A DNA stretch of 43,103 nt, from the NCBI RefSeq assembly GCF_029937575.1, contig NZ_JAPYPS010000017.1, positions 1 through 43,103 on the forward strand, written 5' to 3'. Each line of letters starts with the position of its first letter. Positions within the stretch are counted from its first letter, which is position 1. The stretch comes from Nocardioides sp. GTDB taxonomy: Bacteria; Actinomycetota; Actinomycetes; Propionibacteriales; Nocardioidaceae. Shown one piece after another: positions 25,031 through 34,011 of this stretch. The translations under genes and the position numbers were made by a program. The notes under the pieces are model-generated. The model saw only the letters and a list, made by a program, of their open reading frames with translations. It had not been told where the DNA came from and searched no databases.

Positions 25031-26428
25031 ATGACCCACGAAGCCGGTTGGGCGCACGCGCCCGGAGCCCTGCGCGGCCCGTCGTGGCTGCGCGAGCCTG
25101 CCGACCCCAACGACCTGGTGCCGCTGCTGTGGTCCAGCACCGCGCACAAGTCCGACGGCGACCTCGTCGTCGGCGGCGTGGCGATGCGCGACCTGGTCGC
25201 CAACCACCAGTCGCCGGCCTACGTCCTGGACGAGGCGGACTTCCGCGCCCGGGCCGCGGCCTTCCGCGACGCGTTCAGCGACTACGACGTCTTCTACGCC
25301 GGCAAGGCGTTCCTGTGCACCGAGGTCGTGCGCTGGATCGCACAGGAGGGCCTCTGGCTCGACGTCTGCTCGGACGGGGAGCTGAGCGTGGCCTTGCGCG
25401 CCGACTTCGACACGGCTCGGATCGGCTACCACGGCAACAACAAGACCGAGTCCGAGCTGCGGCGTGCCGTCGAGGCGGGGGTGGGCAGGGTCGTGCTCGA
25501 CTCCTTCGTCGAGATCGAGCGGCTCGCGGCGATCACCGCCGAGCTGGGGGTCACGCAGTCGGTGATGGTCCGGGTCACGGCGGGCGTCGAGGCCCACACC
25601 CACGAATACATCGCGACCGCCCACGAGGACCAGAAGTTCGGGTTCTCCATCACCTCGGGTGACGCCTTCGACGCCGTACGACGCGTGCTGGCGGCGCCAG
25701 GCCTGGAGATGCTCGGGCTGCACAGCCACATCGGCAGCCAGATCTTCGACTCGGCCGGCTTCGAGGTCGCGGCCCGGCGCGTCCTGGCGCTGCACGCGCG
25801 GGTGAGCGACGAGCTCGCCGTCGCGATGCCCGAGATGGACCTCGGCGGCGGCTTCGGGATCGCCTACACCACCCAGGACGACCCGTCGGACCCAGCTCAG
25901 CTGGCCACCGAGATGACCAAGATCGTCGAGCACGAGTGTCGCGCGCTGGGTGTGGCCGAGCCGCACCTGTCGATCGAGCCCGGCCGCGCGATCGTCGGCC
26001 CGGCGATGTGCACGGTGTACACCATCGGCACCGTCAAGCCGGTGGCGCTCGACGGCGGCGTGGTGCGCACCTACGTCTCGGTCGACGGCGGGATGAGCGA
26101 CAACATCCGCACGGCGCTCTACGACGCCGACTACTCCTGCACCCTTGCCGCGCGCCGCTCCGACGCCGCACCGGTGCTGGCCCGGGTCGTCGGCAAGCAC
26201 TGCGAGGCCGGCGACATCGTCGTGCGCGACGAGTTCCTGCCCGGCGACGTCGCCCCCGACGACCTGCTCGCGGTGCCCGGCACCGGTGCCTACTGCCGCT
26301 CGTTGGCCTCCAACTACAACCACGCGCTGCGGCCTCCGGTGATCGCGGTGCGGGACGGGGTCGCGCGCGTCGTGGTCAGGCGCGAGACTGAGGACGATTT
26401 GTTGGCAACGGACGTGGGTGCGAAGTGA
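25031..26428 (+). CDS. lysA: Diaminopimelate decarboxylase
   Basis: A 465-residue PLP enzyme of the alanine-racemase-fold decarboxylases, which makes L-lysine from meso-diaminopimelate. The PLP lysine is Lys92 in YAGKAF. Other conserved parts are HSHIGSQI, DLGGGFGIAY, EPGRAIVG, the cross-subunit CEAGDIV (Cys of the active site) and the C-terminal YCRSLASNYN. The ATG lies 3 bp after argS. Its last codons overlap the hom start by 4 bases (GTGA). This places the lysine end-step next to the threonine genes, as in mycobacteria and corynebacteria, where argS-lysA-hom form an operon. Confidence 0.96.
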   Translation: MTHEAGWAHAPGALRGPSWLREPADPNDLVPLLWSSTAHKSDGDLVVGGVAMRDLVANHQSPAYVLDEADFRARAAAFRDAFSDYDVFYAGKAFLCTEVVRWIAQEGLWLDVCSDGELSVALRADFDTARIGYHGNNKTESELRRAVEAGVGRVVLDSFVEIERLAAITAELGVTQSVMVRVTAGVEAHTHEYIATAHEDQKFGFSITSGDAFDAVRRVLAAPGLEMLGLHSHIGSQIFDSAGFEVAARRVLALHARVSDELAVAMPEMDLGGGFGIAYTTQDDPSDPAQLATEMTKIVEHECRALGVAEPHLSIEPGRAIVGPAMCTVYTIGTVKPVALDGGVVRTYVSVDGGMSDNIRTALYDADYSCTLAARRSDAAPVLARVVGKHCEAGDIVVRDEFLPGDVAPDDLLAVPGTGAYCRSLASNYNHALRPPVIAVRDGVARVVVRRETEDDLLATDVGAK

Positions 26429-27777
26429 ATGACGGCGACGGGGCCCAGCAGCGGGCCCTACGCGTGGCAGTGCTCGGGTGCGGTGTGGTGGGCAGCCAGG
26501 TGGTGCGACTCATCCTCGAGCAGGCCGGCGACCTCGCGGCCCGGGTCGGGCGGCCGGTCGAGCTGGCCGGGGTCGCCGTACGACGCATCGACGCCCCGCG
26601 CGAGATCGAGGTCCCCGACGGGCTGCTCACGACCGACGCGGCCGGACTGGTGGCTCGCGAGGACGTCGACCTCGTCGTCGAGGTGATCGGTGGCATCGAG
26701 CCGGCCCGCACCCTGATCCTCTCGGCCCTCGAGCACGGCGCGAGCGTGGTGAGCGCCAACAAGGCGCTGCTGGCCGAGGACGGTCCGACGCTCTTCGAGA
26801 TGGCCGCCAAGGCCGGGCGCGACATCTTCTACGAGGCCGCGGTCGCCGGCGCCATCCCGATCCTGCGTCCGCTGAGCGAGTCCCTGGCCGGCGACCGGGT
26901 CACGAGGGTGCTCGGCATCGTCAACGGCACCACCAACTACATCCTCGACAAGATGGACACCTCGGGGGCCGGCTTCGCCGAGGCCCTGGCCGAGGCCCAG
27001 GACCTGGGGTACGCCGAGGCCGACCCCACCGCCGACGTCGAGGGCTTCGACGCGGCGGCCAAGGCCGCCATCCTCGCCTCGCTGGCCTTCCACTCGCGGG
27101 TGACCGCCGCCGACGTGCACCGCGAGGGCATCTCGGAGGTCACCGCAGCCGACATCGCCTCAGCGCGGGAGATGGGCTGCGTGGTCAAGCTGCTCGCCAT
27201 CTGCGAGCTGCGCACCGGGCTGCTGGGTCCTGACGGGACCGAGGACGCCAACGGGGGAGAAGCCGTGGCTGTGCGTGTGCATCCGGCGATGATCCCGCTC
27301 GCACACCCGTTGGCCAGCGTCCGCGGCGCCTACAACGCCGTCTTCGTCGAGTCCGACGCGGCTGGGGAGCTGATGTTCTACGGGCCCGGTGCGGGTGGGG
27401 CACCGACAGCGAGCGCGGTCATGGGCGACCTGGTCACGGCCGCGCGCAACCACGTCGCCGGCACCCGCGGGTCCGGCGAGTCGGCGTACGCCGATCGCGC
27501 GGTCCTGCCGATGGGGGAGACCCGCACTCGCTACCACGTGGCGATCGACGTGGACGATCGCGCAGGCGTGCTGGCCACCGTGGCGCTCGCCTTCGCCGAG
27601 CACGGCGTCTCCATCCAGACAGTGCGTCAGGAGGGTCGTGACGACGACGCCCAGCTGGTCGTCGTCTCCCACTGGGCCACCGACGCCCAGCTCAGCGCGA
27701 CTGTCGAGCACCTGCGCGGCCTCGAGATCGTGCGCGAGGTCACCTCGGTGATGCGCGTGGAAGGAGGCGACGAATGA
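26425..27777 (+). CDS. hom: Homoserine dehydrogenase
   Basis: A 450-residue NAD(P)-dependent homoserine dehydrogenase, the branch enzyme leading to threonine and methionine. The Rossmann loop is GCGVVGSQV near residues 18-26. Catalytic-domain motifs include [10 protein letters not shown] and [14 protein letters not shown], then [25 protein letters not shown]-terminal ACT domain (about 375-450, [21 protein letters not shown]) should confer feedback inhibition by threonine. The GTG start overlaps the lysA stop by 4 bases, and the stop overlaps the thrC ATG (ATGA), showing tight coupling along the pathway. Confidence 0.96.
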   Translation: MNDGDGAQQRALRVAVLGCGVVGSQVVRLILEQAGDLAARVGRPVELAGVAVRRIDAPREIEVPDGLLTTDAAGLVAREDVDLVVEVIGGIEPARTLILSALEHGASVVSANKALLAEDGPTLFEMAAKAGRDIFYEAAVAGAIPILRPLSESLAGDRVTRVLGIVNGTTNYILDKMDTSGAGFAEALAEAQDLGYAEADPTADVEGFDAAAKAAILASLAFHSRVTAADVHREGISEVTAADIASAREMGCVVKLLAICELRTGLLGPDGTEDANGGEAVAVRVHPAMIPLAHPLASVRGAYNAVFVESDAAGELMFYGPGAGGAPTASAVMGDLVTAARNHVAGTRGSGESAYADRAVLPMGETRTRYHVAIDVDDRAGVLATVALAFAEHGVSIQTVRQEGRDDDAQLVVVSHWATDAQLSATVEHLRGLEIVREVTSVMRVEGGDE

Positions 27778-28874
27778 ACGCCCCCACCAGCGCCCCCGAG
27801 ACCCGCCGGCCGACCCACCAGTGGCGCGGGATCATCGAGGAGTACCGCGACCTGCTCGAGATCCCCCAGAGCACTGCGGCGGTGACCCTGCGCGAGGGCG
27901 GTACCCCGCTGGTCCACTCGGAGTGGCTCTCCGGCCTCACCCGCGCCGAGGTGTGGCTCAAGGTCGAGGGCAACAACCCGACCGGCTCCTTCAAGGACCG
28001 CGGGATGACGGCCGCGATCTCGGTCGCGAAGGCCGACGGCGCGCAGGCGGTCGTGTGTGCCTCCACGGGCAACACCTCCGCCTCGATGGCGGCCTACGCC
28101 GCCAAGGCCGGCCTCAAGCCGCTCGTCCTGGTCCCCGAGGGCAAGATCGCTGCCGGCAAGATGGCGCAGGCCATCGTGCACGGCGCCCAGGTGATCATGG
28201 TGCGCGGCAACTTCGACGACTGCCTCACGATGGCGCGCGGCCTGGCCTGGGACTACCCCGTGGCGCTGGTCAACTCCGTCAACCCGGTGCGGCTCGAAGG
28301 CCAGAAGACGGCCGCCTTCGAGATCGTCGACTACCTCGGCGACGCCCCCGACTACCACCTGCTCCCGGTCGGCAACGCCGGCAACATCTCGGCCTACTGG
28401 CTGGGCTACTGCCAGTACGCCCAGCTCGGGATGGCGACCAAGACCCCCGTCATGCGCGGCTTCCAGGCGGCCGGCGCCGCGCCGCTGGTCACCGGTGAGC
28501 CGTTCCCGGACCCCGAGACCAAGGCCACCGCCATCCGGATCGGCAACCCCGCCTCGTGGAAGCTCGCCGAGGCCGCAGCCCAGGAGTCCGCGGGCCGCTT
28601 CGCCTCGGTCACCGACGAGCAGATCCTCGCCGCCCAGCGTGAGCTCGCCTCCCACGACGGGGTCTTCGTCGAGCCCGCCTCCGCAGCGGGCATCGCAGGG
28701 CTGCTCCAAGAGCTCGCCGCCGGGGAGTCGTACGCCGGCAGCACGGTCGCGATCACGGTGACCGGACACGGTCTCAAGGACACGCCCACCGCGCTCGAGG
28801 GCGTCGGCCCCCTGGTGGACACGGTCGTCGACGCCGACGTGGCGGCGGCCGCGGCTGCGGCCGGACTGGCCTGA
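27774..28874 (+). CDS. thrC: Threonine synthase
   Basis: A 366-residue fold-type II PLP enzyme that converts O-phosphohomoserine to threonine. The PLP lysine is Lys74 in GSFKDRGM. The substrate/phosphate loop [19 protein letters not shown] and the glycine-rich [15 protein letters not shown] segment are intact. Length matches the short class of bacterial threonine synthases. The ATG overlaps the hom TGA by 4 bases; thrB follows after 7 bp. Confidence 0.96.
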   Translation: MNAPTSAPETRRPTHQWRGIIEEYRDLLEIPQSTAAVTLREGGTPLVHSEWLSGLTRAEVWLKVEGNNPTGSFKDRGMTAAISVAKADGAQAVVCASTGNTSASMAAYAAKAGLKPLVLVPEGKIAAGKMAQAIVHGAQVIMVRGNFDDCLTMARGLAWDYPVALVNSVNPVRLEGQKTAAFEIVDYLGDAPDYHLLPVGNAGNISAYWLGYCQYAQLGMATKTPVMRGFQAAGAAPLVTGEPFPDPETKATAIRIGNPASWKLAEAAAQESAGRFASVTDEQILAAQRELASHDGVFVEPASAAGIAGLLQELAAGESYAGSTVAITVTGHGLKDTPTALEGVGPLVDTVVDADVAAAAAAAGLA

Positions 28875-28881
28875 CCACGTC

Positions 28882-29805
28882 GTGTCGTCGGTGTCATCGG
28901 TCTTCCGCGAGGGACCCGTGCGGGTCACCGTGCCCGCCACGTCGGCCAACCTGGGCCCGGGCTTCGACGCGCTCGGTCTCGCGCTCGACCTGCGCGACGC
29001 GTTGGAGGCCGAGGTCCTCGACAGCGGTCTGGTCGTGGAGGTCGAGGGCCCGGGGAGCGACACGGTGCCTCGCGACGAGACGCACCTGGTCGTGCAGGCG
29101 ATGCGCGTCGGCTTCGAGGCGCTCGACGCCCGGCCACCGGGCCTGCGGCTCTCCTGCCGCAACCTGATCCCCCACGCCAGAGGCCTGGGGTCGTCGTCGG
29201 CCGCCATCGTCGGTGGCCTCGCCCTGGCCCGGCATCTGGTGAGTGACGGCCCCGCCCGGATGGACGACGGACGGCTCTTCGGCCTCGCCGCCGAGATGGA
29301 GGGTCACCCCGACAACGTCGGTCCCGCGTGCTTCGGAGGCTTCGTGATCTGCGGCCGCGACGGCGACGGCGGGTTCTACGCCGTACCGTCCACCGTCGCT
29401 GCCGGTCTGTCCGCCGTGGTCCTGATCCCGCCCGACGGCGTCCGTACGGAGGTGGCACGAGGACTGCTTCCCGCCGAGGTGGCGCACGCCGATGCTGCCG
29501 CCAACGCCGGACGTGCCGCGTTGCTGGTGGCGGCTCTGGCCGCTCACCCGGCACAGCTGCTGCGGGGCACCGCGGACCTGCTGCACCAGCAGTACCGTCG
29601 ACCGGCCATGCCCGAGACCCTCGACCTCGTCGACTCCCTGCGTGCGGACGGGTTCCCCGCCATCGTCTCCGGGGCGGGGCCGACAGTCCTGGCGTTCACC
29701 GACGGGCCGGACTCCACCGGTACGGCGTCGCTCCTGGAGTCCTGTCCCGCGGGATGGAGCGCCACCCACCTCGCCGTGGACAACCGCGGTGTCGAGGTCG
29801 GCTGA
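28882..29805 (+). CDS. thrB: Homoserine kinase
   Basis: A 307-residue GHMP-family kinase that phosphorylates homoserine before ThrC. Motif 1 is VPATSANLGPGFDALGLAL (residues 16-34), the ATP loop is PHARGLGSSSAAIVGGL near 94-110, and the C-terminal motif is IVSGAGPTVLAF. The GTG start has no strong ribosome binding site and is probably translated by coupling to thrC. It is the last gene of the amino-acid block; a -10-like box for rho lies 15 bp beyond its stop. Confidence 0.95.
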   Translation: MSSVSSVFREGPVRVTVPATSANLGPGFDALGLALDLRDALEAEVLDSGLVVEVEGPGSDTVPRDETHLVVQAMRVGFEALDARPPGLRLSCRNLIPHARGLGSSSAAIVGGLALARHLVSDGPARMDDGRLFGLAAEMEGHPDNVGPACFGGFVICGRDGDGGFYAVPSTVAAGLSAVVLIPPDGVRTEVARGLLPAEVAHADAAANAGRAALLVAALAAHPAQLLRGTADLLHQQYRRPAMPETLDLVDSLRADGFPAIVSGAGPTVLAFTDGPDSTGTASLLESCPAGWSATHLAVDNRGVEVG

Positions 29806-29819
29806 GTCGGTGCGGGTGG

Positions 29820-29990
29820 TAGGTTGAGGACTGCGCCAGGCGTACGGCGCCGTGCCGGTGGTAGCACCCGGGCACGCCAGTCCCGCCCCGCGACCGTCGA
29901 TTCGTCGCACGCCGACCGCGCTGGGCAAGCACTCCACCAGCGGTCGGTGTCCCCGCCCGCTCCACTCGGTGAACCTCGTAAGGATCCCAC
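29820..29990 (+). promoter_or_regulatory. rho promoter and structured leader
   Basis: TAGGTT at 29820-29825 is a likely -10 box just after thrB, giving a leader of about 160 nt. Two hairpins are visible: 29852-29875 (GTGCC GGTG paired with CACC and GGCAC, GTAG loop) and 29912-29947 (8 bp, CCGACCGC/GCGGTCGG). A C-rich unpaired stretch, 29948-29980, precedes the AAGGA ribosome binding site. Such a leader could support rho autoregulation, known in Escherichia coli; here it is inference. Confidence 0.4.
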
Positions 29991-31862
29991 GTGACCGACA
30001 CTCTCGACTCTCCCGACGCTGCGCCGAAGAGGCGCTCCGGAGGGCTCAACTCCATGCTGCTCGCCGACCTCAAGGCCATGGCCGGCGGCATGGGGATCTC
30101 CGGGGCCGGCGCCATGAAGAAGGCGCAGCTCGTGGAGGCGATCAAGTCGGCCCAGGCCGGCAGCGCCGGTGGCGGTGCCCCCGCAGGACGGGCGCGCCCG
30201 ACCAGGTCGGGCACCAAGTCGGGCACCACGGCGGGCACCACGGCGGGCAGCGAGCAGGCGCCCGGGAAGCCGGTGGCGTCGTCCGACGAGCCCGGCACCG
30301 TTGCCGAGGCCGACGCCCGGACCCAGGAGCCGACCGACACCTCGACGAAGCAACAACCCTCGAAGAAGCTCCCGAAGCGGTCGGAGCCCGACGGCTCGCA
30401 GCCGTCCACGAAGAGCGGAGGGGCCGGCGACCAGGGCGATCAGGCCGGTCGTCCGGACAAGCAGGCGGCCAAGCAGAAGCAGCCAGATGGTGGGCCGAAG
30501 GATGCCGGGCAGGCGACGGGTGGCCAGAAGGATGCCGGGCAGGCACCGGGTGGCCAGCGGGACGGCGGACAGGGCCAGGGCGGCCAGGACAACCAAAACG
30601 ACGAGGAAGGCCGCTCGGGACGCAACCGGCGACGCCGCGGGCGTGACCGCACCCGGCCCGGCGCCGCTCCCAGTCAGCAGGGAGGCCAGCGCAACGAGCC
30701 CGACACCACGATCCTCGAGGACGACGTCCTCGTCCCGGCCGGGGGGATCCTGGACGTCCTGGACAACTATGCCTTCGTGCGTACCACCGGCTATCTGCCT
30801 GGTGTCGACGACGTCTACCTCTCGCTGTCCATGGTGCGGAAGTTCGGCCTGCGTCGCGGTGACGCCATCGTGGGCCAGGTGCGCCAGCCTCGCGAGGGTG
30901 AGCGCAAGGAGAAGTTCAACCCGATGGTGCGGATCGACACCGTCAACGGCTCCGACCCGCAGCACACGGCGACTCGTCCGGAGTTCGCCAAGCTGACGCC
31001 CGTCCACCCGACGACGCGGCTGCGGATGGAGACCGACACCACCAACCACATCGGTCGCACGATCGACCTGCTGTCCCCGATCGGCAAGGGTCAGCGAGGC
31101 CTCGTCGTCGGCCCGGAGGGCACGGGCAAGACGACAGTCCTGCGCTCGGTCGCCAGCTCGATCACCGCGAACAATCCCGAGTGTCACCTGATGGTCGTCC
31201 TCGTCGACGAGCGTCCCGAGGAGGTGACGGAGTTCGAGCGTGCGGTCAAGGGTGAGGTCATTGCTTCGACCTTCGACCGGCAGCCGGCAGACCACACGAT
31301 GGTCGCCGAGCTCGCCATCGAGCGGGCCAAGCGCCTGGTGGAGCTGGGTCACGACGTGGTCGTGCTCCTCGACAACCTCGTCCGACTCGGACGCGCCTAC
31401 CACCTCTCGGGCTCGACCTCGGGGCGCACCCTGGCCGCCGGCGTCGACGCCGGCGCCGTCCAGGCGCCCAAGCAGTTCTTCGGCGCTGCTCGCAACGTCG
31501 AGAACGGCGGCTCCCTGACCATCCTGGCGACCGCGGTGTCCGACTCGGGTTCGGCCATCGACGAGGTGTTCCTCGAGGAGTTCAGCGGTTCCGACAACAT
31601 GGTGCTGCGACTTCGTCGAGACTTCGCCGACAGCGGACGCTTCCCGGCCGTGGATGCCGTCCGGTCCGGCACTCGTCGCGAGGAGCTGATGATCAGCGAG
31701 GAGGAGGTGGCGATCATGTGGAAGTTGCGCCGCTTCCTCGCCTCGGTCGAGGATGGTCAAGCCGTCGGGTACCTTCTCGATCGACTGAGCGGCACCCACA
31801 CCAACATCGAGCTCCTCACCCAGGTGCAGAAGAGCACCCCGACCCTCAGCGGAGGTCAATGA
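29991..31862 (+). CDS. rho: Transcription termination factor Rho, divergent motifs
   Basis: A 623-residue Rho: Rho_N helical domain (residues 18-55), a low-complexity Gly/Gln/Lys/Asp insert to about 205, a basic patch (GRNRRRRGRDRTRPG), the RNA-binding cold-shock domain (GGILDVLDNYAFVRTTGYLPG) and the RecA-type ATPase. The frame is intact and VDERPEEV, KGEVIASTFDR, FFGAARN and SGTRREEL are conserved. Yet near-invariant motifs differ: the P-loop, usually PPKAGKT, is GPEGTGKT (374-381); the DSITRLGRAYN Q-loop segment is DNLVRLGRAYH (461-471); SGGVDSTALYPPKRFF is AAGVDAGAVQAPKQFF; and EFKGTGNMEL of the R-loop is EFSGSDNMVL (from 530). The Walker lysine (380) remains. GTG start with AAGGA 6 nt upstream. 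Product is almost certainly Rho, but its activity or bicyclomycin response may be altered. Confidence 0.93.
   Translation: MTDTLDSPDAAPKRRSGGLNSMLLADLKAMAGGMGISGAGAMKKAQLVEAIKSAQAGSAGGGAPAGRARPTRSGTKSGTTAGTTAGSEQAPGKPVASSDEPGTVAEADARTQEPTDTSTKQQPSKKLPKRSEPDGSQPSTKSGGAGDQGDQAGRPDKQAAKQKQPDGGPKDAGQATGGQKDAGQAPGGQRDGGQGQGGQDNQNDEEGRSGRNRRRRGRDRTRPGAAPSQQGGQRNEPDTTILEDDVLVPAGGILDVLDNYAFVRTTGYLPGVDDVYLSLSMVRKFGLRRGDAIVGQVRQPREGERKEKFNPMVRIDTVNGSDPQHTATRPEFAKLTPVHPTTRLRMETDTTNHIGRTIDLLSPIGKGQRGLVVGPEGTGKTTVLRSVASSITANNPECHLMVVLVDERPEEVTEFERAVKGEVIASTFDRQPADHTMVAELAIERAKRLVELGHDVVVLLDNLVRLGRAYHLSGSTSGRTLAAGVDAGAVQAPKQFFGAARNVENGGSLTILATAVSDSGSAIDEVFLEEFSGSDNMVLRLRRDFADSGRFPAVDAVRSGTRREELMISEEEVAIMWKLRRFLASVEDGQAVGYLLDRLSGTHTNIELLTQVQKSTPTLSGGQ
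30501..30590 (+). repeat. Three 30-bp tandem units inside rho
   Basis: Three 30-bp units (30501-30530, 30531-30560, 30561-30590) encode DAGQATGGQK, DAGQAPGGQR and DGGQGQGGQD in the disordered insert. The first two differ at only a few bases; the third has drifted more. The number of units may vary between strains. Confidence 0.75.
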
Positions 31863-31863
31863 C

Positions 31864-32235
31864 ATGGCGCGGATCGTGGTGGCCGACGACGACGTGGACA
31901 TCCGGGAGCTCGTGGAGTTCAAGCTGTCCACGATGGGTCACGACATCGTCGCGGTCGGTGACGGGGGAGCAGCGCTGGAGGCGTGCCGGGCGGAGAAGCC
32001 CGACCTGGCGGTCCTCGACGTGATGATGCCCGGAGTCTCGGGACTCGACGCGATCAGGATGATCCGCTCCGACCCCGGCCTGCTGGACCTGCCCGTCATC
32101 CTGCTCACGGCGCGCGCCCAGGAGTCCGACGTGGAGACCGGCTTCGACTCCGGCGCCGACGACTACATCACCAAGCCGTTCAGCCCGCGAGAGCTGGCCT
32201 CGCGGGTGGAGGCGTTGCTGAGCCGCACCTCCTGA
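31864..32235 (+). CDS. Single-domain response regulator
   Basis: A 123-residue stand-alone receiver domain. All key residues are present: acidic cluster Asp8-Asp9-Asp10, phospho-acceptor Asp52 in VLDVMMPG, Thr82 in ILLTARA and Lys104 in TKPFSP. It ends right after the last helix, so there is no DNA-binding or enzymatic output. It starts 1 nt after the rho stop and must share rho's transcript. The membrane histidine kinase gene lies 157 bp downstream and is the obvious partner. A receiver without output would work as a phospho-relay or by protein-protein contact; its target is unknown. Confidence 0.93.
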   Translation: MARIVVADDDVDIRELVEFKLSTMGHDIVAVGDGGAALEACRAEKPDLAVLDVMMPGVSGLDAIRMIRSDPGLLDLPVILLTARAQESDVETGFDSGADDYITKPFSPRELASRVEALLSRTS

Positions 32236-32243
32236 GAGGTGCG
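32224..32243 (+). terminator. Hairpin over the response-regulator stop codon
   Basis: CGCACCTC and GAGGTGCG form a perfect 8-bp stem with a CTGA tetraloop; the TGA stop lies in the loop. No U-tract follows. It may end or attenuate the rho-regulator transcript before the kinase promoter. Confidence 0.45.
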
Positions 32244-32344
32244 AGGGCCTCCTCGGCTCCACGGTGGCCCCACGGGCGGCCCACGAATCACCAACAGAGG
32301 TGTCCTCGACGGTCAAGTCGGCTCCTTGTCGAGCCCGAGCGGGG

Positions 32345-32350
32345 TAGGCT
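32345..32350 (+). promoter_or_regulatory. -10 box for the histidine kinase gene
   Basis: TAGGCT lies 42 bp before the kinase ATG, in GGGGTAGGCTCGG. No well-spaced -35 is seen. It suggests the kinase has its own transcript as well as any read-through from rho. Confidence 0.4.
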
Positions 32351-32392
32351 CGGCGCACCCGTGGGGGGTGCAGCAGCAAGGGGGGAGTCGCC

Positions 32393-33970
32393 ATGGCGGT
32401 GGTCGGAAAGGTCGTCGACCCCGGACGTCCGGTCTCGCGGATGGTGGCTCCGGTCATCTGGCGGCTCGGCACGTTGGTGGCGGTGATGGCTGGCGTGAGC
32501 GTCATCGGCGTCGTGCTCTCGATGCAGTCGGTGAACCGGTCGACCGACGTCATCCATCCGACGGCCCGCGCCCACGGGGAGGTCGTGCGCAGCCTCGAGG
32601 ACGTCCAGGCCTCGGTCAACGGCTGGGAGGTCAGCGGGTCGCGTGCGTTCCGTGTCGACTTCGCGATGAGCATCGCGGAGCTCGACGCAGCGCTCGTCGA
32701 CCTCGAGGACCAGTCCGCCCGGCTGCCCGACGTAGGCCCGCTCGTCGACGCCGAGGTCACGCGGGTCCGCACCTGGTTGACCTCCTACGCCCAGCCTCGG
32801 ATGGCGACGCCCGGTGGTGGCGCGTCCTTCGAGCAGACCCGGTTCCAGACGGGCCGAGAGCTGATGGCCGACATCGTGGGGGCGCGGACCCGGGTCGATG
32901 CGAGCCTCGAGGAGGAGGAGGACAGCGCCCACTCGGCAGCGCTGTTGCGCTTCCGGGTGACCATCGTGACCGCCCTGCTGCTGATGGGGATCTCGTGGAT
33001 CCTGATCGGCCGCGCCAGGTCCAAGCTCCTCTCCGAGCTCTCCGAGCCGCTTCTTGCCCTGGAGAAGGTCGTCCAGCGGATGCTGCGCAACGACCCGGAA
33101 GGCCGAGCTGCCGACCATCGAGGGCCCAAGGAGGTCCGTGCCGTGGCGCGGGCGCTCAACGACTTCGCCGACGCCCAGTCGCGCGCCCGGGCAGTCGAGG
33201 GCAGGATCCAGGACGAGCTGCACGTGCTCGACAGCGCCAAGGACGACTTCGTCTCCAACGTCTCCCACGAGCTGCGCACCCCGTTGACCACGATCAGCGG
33301 CTACCTGGAGATGGTCGCCGACGAGTTTCAGGGCCAGCTCGAACCGCGCCACGACCGGATGCTGGAGGCGACCCGGCGCAACGTCACGCGGTTGAGGGCC
33401 CTGATCGACGACCTGCTCGCCCTGTCGAAGGCCGAGCAGCGAGCCAGTGACCTCGAGCCGGCCGACGTCAACCAGATGGTCATGGACGCGGTGACCGACA
33501 TCCGGATGACGGCTGCTCGCCGGGGCATCTCCGTCGAGGTCAGTGCCCCGGACGACCCGATGATGGTGGTCTCCGACCGGGCCATGCTCTATCGCGCGTT
33601 CCTCAACATCCTGACCAACGCGGTGAAGTTCAGCCACGACCAGGGTTCGGTGGACGTGACCGTCAAGCGGGTGCGCAACCGGGTGGAGATCTCGGTGCGC
33701 GACCACGGCATCGGTATCCCCAAGGCCGAGCTCGACCGTCTCGGCACCCGCTTCTTCCGCGCCTCGAACGCGATGAGCAACGAAATCGCCGGGACAGGCC
33801 TCGGACTGCGCATCGTCCAGACGATCATCGACCGGCATGCCGGCGACGTCATCATCGAGTCGGCGGAGGGCGAGGGGACCACGGTGTTCGTCCGTCTCCG
33901 TCTGCACGGCGAGCGGACGGGTCGGATCGAGGCCACGACCCCGGGTCGCAGCGACCAGCCGGTCTCCTGA
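32393..33970 (+). CDS. Membrane sensor histidine kinase
   Basis: A 525-residue sensor kinase. TM1 is at about 20-43 and TM2 at about 188-207; the extracytoplasmic region of some 145 residues is helical and rich in Glu/Asp/Arg, resembling a CHASE3 or four-helix-bundle sensor. A HAMP-like linker (SELSEPLLALEKVVQRML) follows. The HisKA box is SHELRTPLTTISGYLEM with phospho-acceptor His292. The ATPase domain has NILTNAVKFS (N box), DHGIGIP (G1), FFRASNA (F box) and GTGLGLRIV (G2). The C-terminal 20 residues are a polar tail. The ATG has a strong GGGGGAG ribosome binding site. It presumably phosphorylates the adjacent receiver protein; the signal is unknown. Confidence 0.93.
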   Translation: MAVVGKVVDPGRPVSRMVAPVIWRLGTLVAVMAGVSVIGVVLSMQSVNRSTDVIHPTARAHGEVVRSLEDVQASVNGWEVSGSRAFRVDFAMSIAELDAALVDLEDQSARLPDVGPLVDAEVTRVRTWLTSYAQPRMATPGGGASFEQTRFQTGRELMADIVGARTRVDASLEEEEDSAHSAALLRFRVTIVTALLLMGISWILIGRARSKLLSELSEPLLALEKVVQRMLRNDPEGRAADHRGPKEVRAVARALNDFADAQSRARAVEGRIQDELHVLDSAKDDFVSNVSHELRTPLTTISGYLEMVADEFQGQLEPRHDRMLEATRRNVTRLRALIDDLLALSKAEQRASDLEPADVNQMVMDAVTDIRMTAARRGISVEVSAPDDPMMVVSDRAMLYRAFLNILTNAVKFSHDQGSVDVTVKRVRNRVEISVRDHGIGIPKAELDRLGTRFFRASNAMSNEIAGTGLGLRIVQTIIDRHAGDVIIESAEGEGTTVFVRLRLHGERTGRIEATTPGRSDQPVS

Positions 33971-34011
33971 GCCGCTCCTACGGCGGGTCGGGCACGACGG
34001 TGCCGACGGCT

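Noticed and set aside
25000..25040. Lysine riboswitch or threonine attenuator before lysA/hom
   Set aside because: The genes overlap or are 3-8 bp apart, leaving no room for a leader RNA.
29991..31862. rho as a pseudogene
   Set aside because: No frameshift or stop is present, length is normal, and the Walker lysine and the RNA-binding domain are intact, so substitutions rather than decay explain the divergence.
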